The notes below the pieces were generated by a model, which saw only the letters and a list, made by a program, of their open reading frames with translations, searched no databases and had not been told where the DNA came from. Below, one piece after another: positions 16,888 to 24,936 of a stretch of DNA of 64,000 bases; position 1 is the first letter of the stretch, and each line of letters begins with the position of its first letter. The stretch lies in NCBI RefSeq assembly GCF_000518865.1, contig NZ_JAEK01000010.1, positions 60,053-124,052 on the forward strand, given 5' to 3'. The stretch is from Bacillus sp. J37 (GTDB lineage Bacteria; Bacillota; Bacilli; Bacillales; Bacillaceae). A program made the translations under genes and the position numbers.

Positions 16888-17440
16888 CTTTTGCCAGTTT
16901 AATCTCTCTCACCTTCTGTCTTGTTTCCTCTGGCCACCACGCCCCACAGTCGTCAGACACAATACAGGCGGCACATTTTTTCAAATCATAGACCTTCATC
17001 CCGGTAATTGGCGGAGAATAAAGATGTAGTGTCACTAATTTGAGTTCATCTGCAACAGACATTTTATGAACACCATTTTTAGGTGCAAAAAAAACATTTC
17101 CCTGTTCTTGAAATTCAGTAAAAAGTTCGTTAGGGAGTGTATCACCTTTTACTTCATACACAGTGTTTTGGGCTGTTCCATCAATAACTTGAATCCATCC
17201 AAAAGAGTGTCCATGATCATGTGGAGCACATTCCAATTCAGACCAATTCATTACAAGTAGTTCTACATGTTTATTTTGATAAATTAATTTCCGGAAATAT
17301 GGTTTCCCCTTTGAAGTTTTCAGTTCAGGTAGTAATTCTTTAAGCTGTACATTAGCCTCCAGCAATGCTTCTTTTAACTGTTCACTTGAAGGATTTTGCA
17401 ACTCACCTAATATTCCTTCAAGTCGTTTTTGATAATGCAT
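16877..17440 (-). CDS. Cysteine dioxygenase family protein
   Basis: Cupin iron enzyme of the cysteine dioxygenase type I family (187 residues), expected to oxidise cysteine or a related thiol to its sulfinate. The iron-binding histidines are in APHDHGHSFGW and the third in GVHKMS. The C-terminus carries KKCAACIVSDDCGAWW, a cysteine-rich tail beyond the catalytic core. The ATG at 17440 is chosen because AAGGAGG sits 8 bases upstream; a longer reading frame has no ribosome site. Substrate could be cysteine or 3-mercaptopropionate. Confidence 0.85.
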   Translation of the reverse strand: MHYQKRLEGILGELQNPSSEQLKEALLEANVQLKELLPELKTSKGKPYFRKLIYQNKHVELLVMNWSELECAPHDHGHSFGWIQVIDGTAQNTVYEVKGDTLPNELFTEFQEQGNVFFAPKNGVHKMSVADELKLVTLHLYSPPITGMKVYDLKKCAACIVSDDCGAWWPEETRQKVREIKLAKAAE

Positions 17441-17508
17441 CACGCTAACCTCCTTATGCTGAAACGTCCAATTCTGTCTGATCATTACTAAGGAGTATGG
17501 ATGATTAA

Positions 17509-18441
17509 TTAATGTTTATTTCTTCCATAGAACCAATTCAAGACATGGTACAGCTGACCATTTACAAATATAACTCCAATAATAATTATGATGCCTCCTA
17601 TTACACTTATGAGAATAATTTTTTCATGAAGTAAAACCACTGCAGCAATCAATGTTGCTAATGGCTCTAAATAGAGAAATACAGACACTTGTGTAGCCTC
17701 TAACACGTGAAGTGCTTTTGCCCAATACCAATAAGCTACTCCCGAGACAAAGATGCCTAAAAAAAATAAATGAGCCCACTCTCCTGTTTGTAAATGTGAA
17801 AGTGATTCCCACCCTTTGTTTCTTATTAAAAATGGAAAAGTTAGTATAAACCCGATGGTACTCATATAAAACGTAATCACAAGAGGAGATAATGGTATAC
17901 TTAATTTCTTTAGGAGAACCGAATAGATCGCCCAATTTAATGTGCTTAATAACATGAGTAAATAACCTATATTTAAAACAGGTTCAAATGTTTGTTCACT
18001 TCCAGCAGTTGTCACCAAGAATACACCGAATAGGGCCATTATCATCCCGATAGCTTTGAAAAGTGTCATTTTTTCATGAAGAAAAATCATTGACAAAATG
18101 ACGGTGAAAATGGGTGACAACGAAATCATCCACCCTGCAGAGGAAGCATCTATTGTAAGAAGTGCACTAGCTTGTATAACTTGATGAATAAAAACTCCTA
18201 ATATACCTAAAACAATTAAATGAGGAATATATGTTATATTGATGGTCAATTTTTCGTTTAAAATCAACAAAAGAATGCAAAGAAATACAGCACCAATCCC
18301 AAATCTAATCACTAAAAGTGTAAAAGGATCCAGCTTGTCTAACACAGCTTTTGTTGAAACAAATGATACACCCCAAAACGTTATTGACATGGTTGCATAT
18401 AATGACGCAGCATACTTATTCCCACTAGTTATCATATTCAT
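17509..18441 (-). CDS. EamA/DMT-family exporter
   Basis: Ten-span drug/metabolite transporter (310 residues) built from two EamA repeats (about 12-145 and 160-295). Recognisable signatures are FWGVSFVSTKAV near the start and the second-repeat ATQVSVFLYLEPLAT. Relatives export amino acids or metabolites, but the substrate is unknown. AAAGGGTG lies before the ATG. It is divergent from the metallo-hydrolase gene; the intervening 135 bases hold a FadR-type operator closer to the hydrolase promoter. Confidence 0.88.
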   Translation of the reverse strand: MNMITSGNKYAASLYATMSITFWGVSFVSTKAVLDKLDPFTLLVIRFGIGAVFLCILLLILNEKLTINITYIPHLIVLGILGVFIHQVIQASALLTIDASSAGWMISLSPIFTVILSMIFLHEKMTLFKAIGMIMALFGVFLVTTAGSEQTFEPVLNIGYLLMLLSTLNWAIYSVLLKKLSIPLSPLVITFYMSTIGFILTFPFLIRNKGWESLSHLQTGEWAHLFFLGIFVSGVAYWYWAKALHVLEATQVSVFLYLEPLATLIAAVVLLHEKIILISVIGGIIIIIGVIFVNGQLYHVLNWFYGRNKH

Positions 18442-18531
18442 TAACTCACACCCTTTTCTCCACTTCTTATCATATGCTTGTCCTTTTTAGTGAATGTATA
18501 AAAGTTCATTCTCATTTCCTTTTAGATGTGG

Positions 18532-18555
18532 TAAAATGAATGAGTATTCATTCAT
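18532..18555 (+). promoter_or_regulatory. FadR-type operator at the MBL-hydrolase promoter
   Basis: Inverted repeat of 20 bases, arms ATGAATGA/TCATTCAT (18536-18555). Read on the minus strand, ATGAATGAATACTCATTCAT fits the published B. subtilis FadR consensus (WTGAATGAMTANTCATTCAW) at every position. It abuts a -10-like TAAAAT (18532-18537), so it would cover the start of transcription of the downstream hydrolase gene. Confidence 0.7.
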
Positions 18556-18576
18556 AACTTATCAGAGGTGATGTAA

Positions 18577-19473
18577 GTGCAACAAATCGGTCCTGTAAAA
18601 ATAATTGAAGGCCCTAACAAAAGTAAGGTTCCTTATTCAAGAAGCCTGTACATTGATGGCTCAAGTGAAAAGGTATTAATTGATACTGGTGCAGATCCAT
18701 CTCTTTTAAAGCAGCTTCAACTTGATTCGGGTATTGATTTGATCATCAATACACACTATCATCCTGATCATACTTGTCATAATACACTTTTTTCTGATAC
18801 TGAAAAATGGATAAATCGAATTGAATATCATATGCCCTTAACTATTGAAGGAATTTCAAAAGCTAATGGAATTTTTCAAGAATGGGGGCATGAAGGTGTT
18901 AAGAAATGGGGACAAGAAATACCTGAAGAGTGGATAAAAAGCTTAACTGAGATTAATGGATATTATGAATATGAAAAACAATATTCATTCGGAAATGTTC
19001 ATGTTCATTTCTTACATACCCCTGGTCACACAAAAGGGCTTAGCTGTCCTTATTTCCCTGATTTAGGAATTGTGTTTACCAGTGATTATGATATGACCTC
19101 TTTTGGTCCTTGGTATAATGGTACTGATGGATGTATCGAAGAATTTATTTGCTCTGCTAAGCGACTTCTCTCACTAGATGCAAAATACTATATAACAGGA
19201 CATCAAAAAGGAATATTTAATAAAAAGCAATTTCATGCGGCTATGATTAATTATCTTGATATAATTGATCAACGTGATGAAATGATTGAAAATTATGTCC
19301 AAAAAGGATATTCATTTGACGAGTTAACAACAATTGGGATTTTTTATCCGAAACACTCATTAAAGCATTCACTTTTTCTAACATGGGAACGCAGTGGTAT
19401 TCGAAAACATCTTCATCGACTTGGCTATACGGTTGTCAATTCTGATATGTCACGAATAATGGTGAAAAAATAA
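18577..19473 (+). CDS. MBL-fold metallo-hydrolase
   Basis: Metallo-beta-lactamase-fold hydrolase, 298 residues. The zinc-binding motif NTHYHPDHT is near residue 60, with HTPGHTKG, the TSDYDM Asp and the TGHQKG His further on. The C-terminal region (from about 220) has a helical extension seen in glyoxalase-II/lactonase-like members. The GTG start at 18577 follows GAGGTGATG. The FadR-type operator upstream predicts control by long-chain acyl-CoA, so a substrate in fatty-acid or thioester metabolism is reasonable. That link is inference from the operator only. Confidence 0.85.
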   Translation: MQQIGPVKIIEGPNKSKVPYSRSLYIDGSSEKVLIDTGADPSLLKQLQLDSGIDLIINTHYHPDHTCHNTLFSDTEKWINRIEYHMPLTIEGISKANGIFQEWGHEGVKKWGQEIPEEWIKSLTEINGYYEYEKQYSFGNVHVHFLHTPGHTKGLSCPYFPDLGIVFTSDYDMTSFGPWYNGTDGCIEEFICSAKRLLSLDAKYYITGHQKGIFNKKQFHAAMINYLDIIDQRDEMIENYVQKGYSFDELTTIGIFYPKHSLKHSLFLTWERSGIRKHLHRLGYTVVNSDMSRIMVKK

Positions 19474-19474
19474 C

Positions 19475-19505
19475 TGGAATAGAGAGATCCCTCCTCCCTA
19501 TTCCA
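19475..19505. terminator. Hairpin between convergent genes
   Basis: Eight-bp stem TGGAATAG/CTATTCCA directly after the hydrolase stop. There is no clear T-run, so it is a weak terminator candidate. Confidence 0.5.
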
Positions 19506-19510
19506 AGTCA

Positions 19511-19780
19511 TTACTCCTCTTCGTTCAGAATATCATCGAAAACAGACGAGATCTTCTCAAACTCTTCATCACTTTCAATTGGAGCTAAATCTCCCTCTTG
19601 ATCCAACTTCATAAAAAACACATCAATATCTTCATCCGTTTCATCACGGATATCATCGACAAACCCTACGGCAACATAGTCAGTGCCCTCTATTGTAATG
19701 GCAGCAAGCACCTCAACCTCATTTTCTTCATTGTTTTCATCTGTAATAGAAAATATTTCTCCAACTTCAATCTTGTCCAT
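19511..19780 (-). CDS. DUF1292 family protein
   Basis: Very acidic 89-residue protein of the DUF1292 (YrzB-like) family, which is widespread in Firmicutes and has no known function. The domain covers nearly the whole protein, starting with VGEIFSITDENNEE and VEVLAAITIEGTDYVAV. Acidic residues are dense at the C-terminus (SSVFDDILNEEE). It is convergent with the metallo-hydrolase gene and divergent from the SIMPL-protein gene, so it is transcribed alone. No regulatory site recognised. Confidence 0.85.
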   Translation of the reverse strand: MDKIEVGEIFSITDENNEENEVEVLAAITIEGTDYVAVGFVDDIRDETDEDIDVFFMKLDQEGDLAPIESDEEFEKISSVFDDILNEEE

Positions 19781-19924
19781 GAATAAATGCCCCTTTCACG
19801 CGTACATATATTACGATTACTTCTTTATCTTACCAATAATAGGTAACTTCATACAAATTTTAAATGAAAATTTATCGATTTAGTTGTCTCTCATTAGTAC
19901 CTTTTAAATGAAAGGTTGATAAAC

Positions 19925-20611
19925 ATGTCTTATTATACACCTCATTACTTTCAATCCCCTGTTTCAATGACTAGAATGACATCAACAGAGCGTGGAAGGT
20001 TGACTGTTGAAGGCACTGGAAAAATAACTGTTTCACCCGACCAGGCGATTATACAAATTGGAATTGTAACCGAATCAAAAGATGCAGAGTCTGCTCAATC
20101 GCAAAATGCCCTTATTTCAGACAATGTCCTTTCAAGCCTAAATAAAATAAATATTTCTAGTGATGATATCAATACCATTTCTTATACAATCCAGCCAGTC
20201 TATGAATTTACTGAAGGAGCTTCAATCCCGACTGGATATAGGGTTCAACATATACTGGAAATAACAATAAAAAATTTAGATAAACTGGGATCTGTCTTTA
20301 AAGTTGCTGTTGCAGCAGGAGCAAATATTGCGGAAAACATTCGCTTTGATGTTTCAACTCGTGACAATCTATATCAGGAAGCTTTACAACAAGCGATGAA
20401 AAACGCAACAGAAAAAGCGATAAAGCTGGGAGAACAAATTGGTGTAACAATAAATAACATTCCCATAAAAGTTACTGAAATATCTGGTACATTCTCACCT
20501 CGGCCATTTTCAATGGCACTTTCAACAGAATCTATATCACAAGGAGCTCCACCTATCCAAAGCAACAAAATTGAAATCGAGGCAAAAGTATCGGCAGTGT
20601 TTCAATACTAA
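19925..20611 (+). CDS. SIMPL (DUF541) domain protein
   Basis: 228-residue protein with one SIMPL/DUF541 domain (about 25-228), beginning LTVEGTGKITVSPDQAIIQIGI. Many relatives in Gram-negatives are periplasmic oxidative-stress proteins, but here there is no signal peptide. The N-terminus is a short Tyr/Pro/Phe-rich tail (SYYTPHYFQSP), as in Bacillus members. The ATG at 19925 has GAAAGG 9 bases upstream; the TTG three codons before is adjacent to that site. Function unknown; location probably cytoplasmic or spore-associated. A strong terminator follows. Confidence 0.85.
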   Translation: MSYYTPHYFQSPVSMTRMTSTERGRLTVEGTGKITVSPDQAIIQIGIVTESKDAESAQSQNALISDNVLSSLNKINISSDDINTISYTIQPVYEFTEGASIPTGYRVQHILEITIKNLDKLGSVFKVAVAAGANIAENIRFDVSTRDNLYQEALQQAMKNATEKAIKLGEQIGVTINNIPIKVTEISGTFSPRPFSMALSTESISQGAPPIQSNKIEIEAKVSAVFQY

Positions 20612-20615
20612 ATTA

Positions 20616-20638
20616 GGACAGTCTCTAAAAGACTGTCC
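20616..20638. terminator. Terminator after the SIMPL gene
   Basis: Perfect eight-bp GC-containing stem GGACAGTC/GACTGTCC with a seven-base loop, between two convergent genes. Confidence 0.75.
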
Positions 20639-20646
20639 CTGTCAAC

Positions 20647-21744
20647 TTATTTATCTGAAATAAATAACTCTATTTTATTCATAATTTCCCTTGTGATTTG
20701 GATAACTTTATTAAAATCCATTGCTTCAATATAGTAGGCTTCCAATTGATCACGTAATTGTTTGGCTTCAGCTAAATATGAAATCGCTTCTTTCATTTTA
20801 TCTTTATATGCTTTCGTTGTTCTTTCAATATCAACGGCATATTTTTCATCTGTCCCAGGTATTATACATGTTTCATACATATCAATGATTTCATCTGTTT
20901 CGCGATCAGGAAAATATTCATGAGGAGCCGTGCTATCAAAAATAGCTATACCTAATTCACGAAGTATGACCATATCAAGGCTATTAGGATCAAATCCGCA
21001 ATGGTAGACTTCGACATCAAATCCACGCTCTTCACCTGCAGCGACAATTTTTTTCAACATGGTTGACTTTCCTGATCCTGCTCTTCCTTTAATAAAATAC
21101 CGTTTTTCAATATCACAAGTTAAATTTTGAATAAAATCAACAGCTCCATCCGGTGTTGCTGCTCCTAAAAAACGATGCTGTATTTTTGGTTCCTTTTCAA
21201 GTGATTGCTCCTCATAAAAATTTGATATAATATCTTCTGTTAATTGATTTGCTTTTGAAAAGTCCATATTGGAAATATAAATCTCTTCTATATCATCATG
21301 TGCACGTAATGAAGCAGCAAATGTATCATATGCTTTGTTAAATTTTTCAGAGATTTTTTTGTTAAGAGCTAAAATTTCATCCTTATGTTCGACTAGTTTC
21401 CTCGAGTCCCACGCGACACCTAGGTTTACGTATTCTTCAATCACACCAGGTGCTTTTGGCTCTATGACGTGTGGTGCAGTTCCATCAACGATGCCAATCT
21501 TCAATTCCGGTAAAATAACTCCATCAATTGAATTATTATCTGAAGCACAATGCAAATATTCTACATCAAGCTTTTTTCCTTCCATAAGACTACCTATCTT
21601 CTTCATCAAAGAAGATTTACCTGTACCGGGACCACCTTTTAAGATATATATCCGATCTAATCCTTCTAAAACAGAATCATATAAACTATAGAAGCCTTTT
21701 GCTGTATTTCCGCCTGCAAAATAATGACGAACTGTACTTGCCAT
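20647..21744 (-). CDS. Tandem P-loop NTPase (PRK06851-like)
   Basis: 365-residue protein made of two similar halves, each with its own Walker A: GGPGTGKSS (37-45) and GRAGSGKST (220-228). After each comes a matching block, VEYLHCASDNNSIDGVILPE in the first half and VEVYHCGFDPNSLDMVILRE in the second, then DGTAPH or DSTAPH. This is a clear internal duplication. It looks like an uncharacterised Firmicutes ATPase family (PRK06851-like); the partner and substrate are unknown. Each half ends in a helical stretch. It is divergent from the small gene at 21889 and seems monocistronic. Confidence 0.8.
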   Translation of the reverse strand: MASTVRHYFAGGNTAKGFYSLYDSVLEGLDRIYILKGGPGTGKSSLMKKIGSLMEGKKLDVEYLHCASDNNSIDGVILPELKIGIVDGTAPHVIEPKAPGVIEEYVNLGVAWDSRKLVEHKDEILALNKKISEKFNKAYDTFAASLRAHDDIEEIYISNMDFSKANQLTEDIISNFYEEQSLEKEPKIQHRFLGAATPDGAVDFIQNLTCDIEKRYFIKGRAGSGKSTMLKKIVAAGEERGFDVEVYHCGFDPNSLDMVILRELGIAIFDSTAPHEYFPDRETDEIIDMYETCIIPGTDEKYAVDIERTTKAYKDKMKEAISYLAEAKQLRDQLEAYYIEAMDFNKVIQITREIMNKIELFISDK

Positions 21745-21852
21745 CTAACCACCCTTTCACACACCTTTATCTTATTTTATGTAGATAATCTCACAGGGGT
21801 GAATGCCTATTTAAAAAAGGAACGAAAAGTAGGAATTCAACCGTCAATTCGT

Positions 21853-21858
21853 TATAAT
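21853..21858 (+). promoter_or_regulatory. -10 box upstream of the 101-residue protein gene
   Basis: TATAAT 30 bases upstream of the GTG start. No convincing -35 is found 16-18 bases before it, so the promoter may depend on an activator or an upstream element. Confidence 0.4.
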
Positions 21859-21888
21859 GTGTATATATCTGACAAAGGAGTTTATAAA

Positions 21889-22194
21889 GTGAATTCTAAA
21901 GAAATAGAACAGAAAATTATTGAAAACTATCAAAAAGATGAACAAATGATGATTCTCATCTTTGCTCAATGGTGTGTAAATCATGATCTAGATCCAATAG
22001 ATGTCTATTTCAGAGCATATCCTCATCAAAGTGCCAATTATGCATTAAAGCAAACGATTGATTTAACTGTACCTAAAGGCGAATCTGAACATATTCCAGA
22101 CCAAACTCTTCTACAAGTATTATCTTTATACAGTAATGAGGAACTTGCTTTTGTAGTAACAGAAGAAATAAAGAAAAGGAAAAAGGTTCGTTAA
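21889..22194 (+). CDS. Uncharacterised Bacillus protein (101 aa)
   Basis: Small soluble protein, starting at GTG (21889) 8 bases after GGAG; the open frame runs further upstream but without a ribosome site and through the promoter. It begins NSKEIEQKIIENYQKDEQMM, continues with LIFAQWCVNHDLDP and ends in a basic tail (EEIKKRKKVR). It appears helical, with no motif I can name. Similar short proteins occur in Bacillus without assigned function. It is convergent with fabF, with a hairpin between. Confidence 0.75.
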   Translation: MNSKEIEQKIIENYQKDEQMMILIFAQWCVNHDLDPIDVYFRAYPHQSANYALKQTIDLTVPKGESEHIPDQTLLQVLSLYSNEELAFVVTEEIKKRKKVR

Positions 22195-22204
22195 AATTAA
22201 AAAC

Positions 22205-22231
22205 GAGCACGCCATTTTTTATGGCGTACTC
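22205..22231 (-). terminator. Terminator of fabF
   Basis: Stem ACGCCAT/ATGGCGT extended by GAG/CTC across one mismatch. A T-run on the minus strand favours termination of fabF; it may also stop the convergent small gene. Confidence 0.75.
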
Positions 22232-22243
22232 TAATATAGGTTT

Positions 22244-23482
22244 TTATTCATATTTCTTAAACAACAATGTTGCATTATGTCCGCCGAATCCAAGTGAGTT
22301 TGATAAAACAACATCAACCTTGGCCTGTTTTGCATGATTAGGCACATAATCTAAGTCTAATTCAGGGTCAGGTGTTGTATAGTTAATTGTTGGCGGGATT
22401 ACTCCATCTCTCATAGATAATAGAGAAAAAATAGCTTCTACAGCCCCCGCCGCACCTAATAGATGTCCTGTCATTGATTTAGTCGAACTAACCGAAAGAC
22501 GATGTGCATGATCTCCAAAAACAGTCTTTATCGCTTTTGTTTCATACAAATCATTATAATACGTGCTCGTACCATGTGCATTGATATAATCCACTTGATC
22601 TGGTGAAAGATTCGCATCTTCTAATGCCAGGTTCATCGCTCGTTGCCCGCCTTCTCCTTCCGGCGCTGGCGTAGTAATATGATATGCATCACCTGTTGCA
22701 CCATATCCTATTATTTCACCATAAATATTGGCACCACGTGCTAATGCATGTTCCAACTCTTCTAAAATAAGGATTCCCGATCCTTCTCCGATAACAAAAC
22801 CATCACGGTTTTGATCAAATGGACGGCTTGCACTAGCTGGATCATGATTTGTTGATAATGCTGTCATATTTGAAAAACCTGCAATCGTCATTTCTGTAAT
22901 TGATGCTTCAGAACCTCCTGTCACCATCATATCAGCTCCACCATTTTGTATAACCCTGAAGGCATCCCCAATAGAGTTTGCACCTGAAGCACATGCGGTA
23001 ACTGAACAGTTATTAATTCCTTTTGCACCTAACTCAATTGACACTCGGCCTGAAGCCATATCAGGTATAAACATAGGAATAATAAATGGGCTAACCCGTT
23101 TGGGTCCTTTATTCAAATAACGTTTATGCTGCTCCTCAAATTCATCAAGTCCCCCTATACCTGAACCAATCCATACCCCTACTCTTTCTGCTGATACATC
23201 CTTCCCAATATCTACCCCTGCATCTTTGATAGCCATTTTACTGGCTGCAATAGCAAGATGCGTAAATCTGGCCATTCTGCGGACCTCTTTATGATCAATA
23301 AAATCCTGTGGTGAAAAATCCTTTACTTCAGCCGCTACTTTTACATTGAAAGGCTCCGAATTAACTCTTGTCAATTCTGCAATTCCTGAAACTCCTTTTT
23401 TGGCATGGTCCCAAGTTGTTTGAACATCATTGCCTAATGGAGTAACAGCCCCAACTCCTGTTATAACTACTCTTTTTCTCAT
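22244..23482 (-). CDS. fabF: Beta-ketoacyl-ACP synthase II
   Basis: Condensing enzyme of fatty-acid elongation (412 residues, full length). The catalytic Cys lies in SVTACASGA (about 164), and the two histidines are in [11 protein letters not shown] and [12 protein letters not shown]. Unlike the usual fabH-fabF arrangement, no fabH or acpP lies beside it, and no FapR box (TTAGTACC-type) was seen upstream. It is therefore perhaps a second, separately regulated FabF copy in this genome. A 15-bp inverted repeat, TATGAC-GTG-GTCATA at 23560-23574, is a possible operator. Confidence 0.92.
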   Translation of the reverse strand: MRKRVVITGVGAVTPLGNDVQTTWDHAKKGVSGIAELTRVNSEPFNVKVAAEVKDFSPQDFIDHKEVRRMARFTHLAIAASKMAIKDAGVDIGKDVSAERVGVWIGSGIGGLDEFEEQHKRYLNKGPKRVSPFIIPMFIPDMASGRVSIELGAKGINNCSVTACASGANSIGDAFRVIQNGGADMMVTGGSEASITEMTIAGFSNMTALSTNHDPASASRPFDQNRDGFVIGEGSGILILEELEHALARGANIYGEIIGYGATGDAYHITTPAPEGEGGQRAMNLALEDANLSPDQVDYINAHGTSTYYNDLYETKAIKTVFGDHAHRLSVSSTKSMTGHLLGAAGAVEAIFSLLSMRDGVIPPTINYTTPDPELDLDYVPNHAKQAKVDVVLSNSLGFGGHNATLLFKKYE

Positions 23483-23559
23483 GATAAGTCTCTCCCCTAG
23501 TGAAAAAATAGTCTCTGTATATATGAATGCTTTATTTAATGATAAAAATTTATATAAAT

Positions 23560-23574
23560 TATGACGTGGTCATA
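23560..23574. promoter_or_regulatory. Inverted repeat upstream of fabF
   Basis: TATGAC-GTG-GTCATA, perfect six-bp arms, about 80 bases upstream of the fabF start. It is compatible with binding of a dimeric regulator. The promoter itself is not clear. Confidence 0.35.
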
Positions 23575-23719
23575 GTATCACATGGATATATCTTATACTA
23601 AAAGTGAAAAAAAGAAAAGTTAAGCACCCCCTCTAAAACAAGAGGAAAAAATAGAGCTTAGCCTCCTGCGCACATATAAAATACGCAGCATAAGACCCAG
23701 CTCCTGGACATCATTTTAT

Positions 23720-24157
23720 TTATAATTCTAAGCTTTGAACTGTATTCATAAGTGAACTTATGTCTTCTAGCGTTTGAACAATTTCAGAATTTTGCAGTTC
23801 ATCCACCACAAGCTCTCCATCCTTGTAAAGTTGATCAATCTTCTCTAAAGCTGCTTCATTTTGAGTCACAATATCCTGATGGACATCCTCAGCAATCGTT
23901 GGAGCTTCAAGGTTATTAAATTCTTCCATTTGTTGACGTAACGATTGAAGTTGTTTTTCAAGTTCATCTCTTGAAGTTTCATCTGTCACCGCAGTCTGTA
24001 TTAAATCTGGTGCTTGTTCAGCAAAATCACTTACTGATGTTAAATAACTAGTGGATTCATCAACATAACTCACCGATTTATTTACCTCATCTACTACAGA
24101 ACAAGCTGAACTCATCATTAATGTAAAAATGGCAAACATCATAAAAAATCTTTTCAA
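23720..24157 (-). CDS. Small lipoprotein, DUF6376-like
   Basis: 145-residue secreted lipoprotein: MKRFFMM, hydrophobic core, lipobox SSAC with the lipidated Cys near residue 19. The mature part is helical and acidic with long heptad-like stretches (ELEKQLQSLRQQMEEF, LEKIDQLYKDGELVVDEL). It resembles the DUF6376 family of Bacillus lipoproteins, of unknown function. The ribosome site GGAGGG precedes the ATG. No operon partner. The assignment to lipoproteins is firm, the family name less so. Confidence 0.75.
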   Translation of the reverse strand: MKRFFMMFAIFTLMMSSACSVVDEVNKSVSYVDESTSYLTSVSDFAEQAPDLIQTAVTDETSRDELEKQLQSLRQQMEEFNNLEAPTIAEDVHQDIVTQNEAALEKIDQLYKDGELVVDELQNSEIVQTLEDISSLMNTVQSLEL

Positions 24158-24266
24158 AAATCTCCCTCCAAATATACCAGTGTATATAATCTTATACGGA
24201 TGAAGTGTAGAAAGGTTTCAATTTACGTTTAATACATGGTACAGATTTACTTTTCCAAAGTAAAAA

Positions 24267-24289
24267 GGCTAACACTTGTATTGTTAACC
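24267..24289 (-). terminator. Terminator of the 38-residue protein gene
   Basis: Eight-bp stem with one G-U pair (GGTTAACA/TGTTAGCC) followed by TTTTT on the minus strand, 15 bases after the stop at 24305. Confidence 0.7.
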
Positions 24290-24304
24290 CTCTCATTTTA
24301 GAAC

Positions 24305-24421
24305 TTATTCATTTGATACAAGCCATTTTAAAAATTCCTGTTCAGGTTCAGTTAGGAACCTGCCTAAGTCTTCAGAAAAATGAAGATATAATTCTATGTA
24401 TCTTTTGGCTAGAGCGTCCAT
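24305..24421 (-). CDS. Short helical protein, 38 aa, unrecognised
   Basis: A small reading frame supported by a strong ribosome site (GGAGGAAGAGA before the ATG at 24421) and by its own terminator. The peptide starts MDALAKRYIELYLHFSEDLG and ends EFLKWLVSNE, amphipathic and acidic, with aromatic residues on one face. It could be a small regulator or a protein-binding peptide. I do not recognise a family. Coding is likely rather than certain. Confidence 0.6.
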   Translation of the reverse strand: MDALAKRYIELYLHFSEDLGRFLTEPEQEFLKWLVSNE

Positions 24422-24597
24422 TCTCTTCCTCCTGTTATGTATAAGAACTCCTTTATTTTATCATGATAGGCGATAAATGCATATGAAAATATGTAAGCAT
24501 ACACAACGTGAAAATCAAAAAAATACATAAATAAAATCCCTCGAGGAAAAATAATAATTGATTATTTAAGTCATTGTGAAGTGAGGTGAACCACAAC

Positions 24598-24714
24598 ATG
24601 AAAAAGCTTTTTGCAATTTTACTTGCAGCTCTGCTTGCTACATCTGTTGTTGCATGTGACGATGCACCAGGGGAAGATGAGATTGGTGATGGTGAAATTA
24701 ATGATGAAGAATAA
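24598..24714 (+). CDS. Short lipoprotein, 38 aa
   Basis: Small reading frame with a clear lipoprotein signal: MKKLFAILLAALLATSVVAC, where Cys20 follows the lipobox VVA. The mature peptide is only 19 residues and strongly acidic (DDAPGEDEIGDGEINDEE). GAGGTG lies about 9 bases before the ATG. Similar tiny acidic lipopeptides occur in Bacillus without known roles; here the mature part is too short to hold a domain. A hairpin with a T-rich tail follows. Confidence 0.7.
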   Translation: MKKLFAILLAALLATSVVACDDAPGEDEIGDGEINDEE

Positions 24715-24731
24715 AAATAAGTAGAAATATG

Positions 24732-24782
24732 CCGTTCAGCATCGTTTTATGATCTTAATTGGATGTAAGACAACCTGAACGG
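24732..24782 (+). terminator. Long-loop hairpin after the short lipoprotein
   Basis: Perfect stem CCGTTCAG/CTGAACGG with a 35-base loop, followed by a T-rich stretch (TCTTTGTATTTTC). Confidence 0.5.
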
Positions 24783-24875
24783 TCTTTGTATTTTCTTTAC
24801 CAATTTGCCTCACACTCTTCCAACTACTGAATGTCACATCCACACAATCCCTCAATTAAATTGCCTACAATTTTT

Positions 24876-24904
24876 TTGAAAACATTCATATTGTGTACTA
24901 TAAT
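24876..24904 (+). promoter_or_regulatory. Sigma-A promoter of the ohrR-like gene
   Basis: TTGAAA (24876-24881), 17-base spacer, perfect TATAAT (24899-24904). A TACAATTT half-site just upstream and ATTGTGTA within the spacer resemble parts of OhrR operators, so autoregulation is possible. Confidence 0.75.
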
Positions 24905-24936
24905 ACTGGTATTAACTTTGAAAGGAACCATTGTAA

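Noticed and set aside
24483..24530. cre-like TGTAAGCATACACA upstream of the short lipoprotein
   Set aside because: It lacks the central CG of the cre consensus, so CcpA binding is unlikely.
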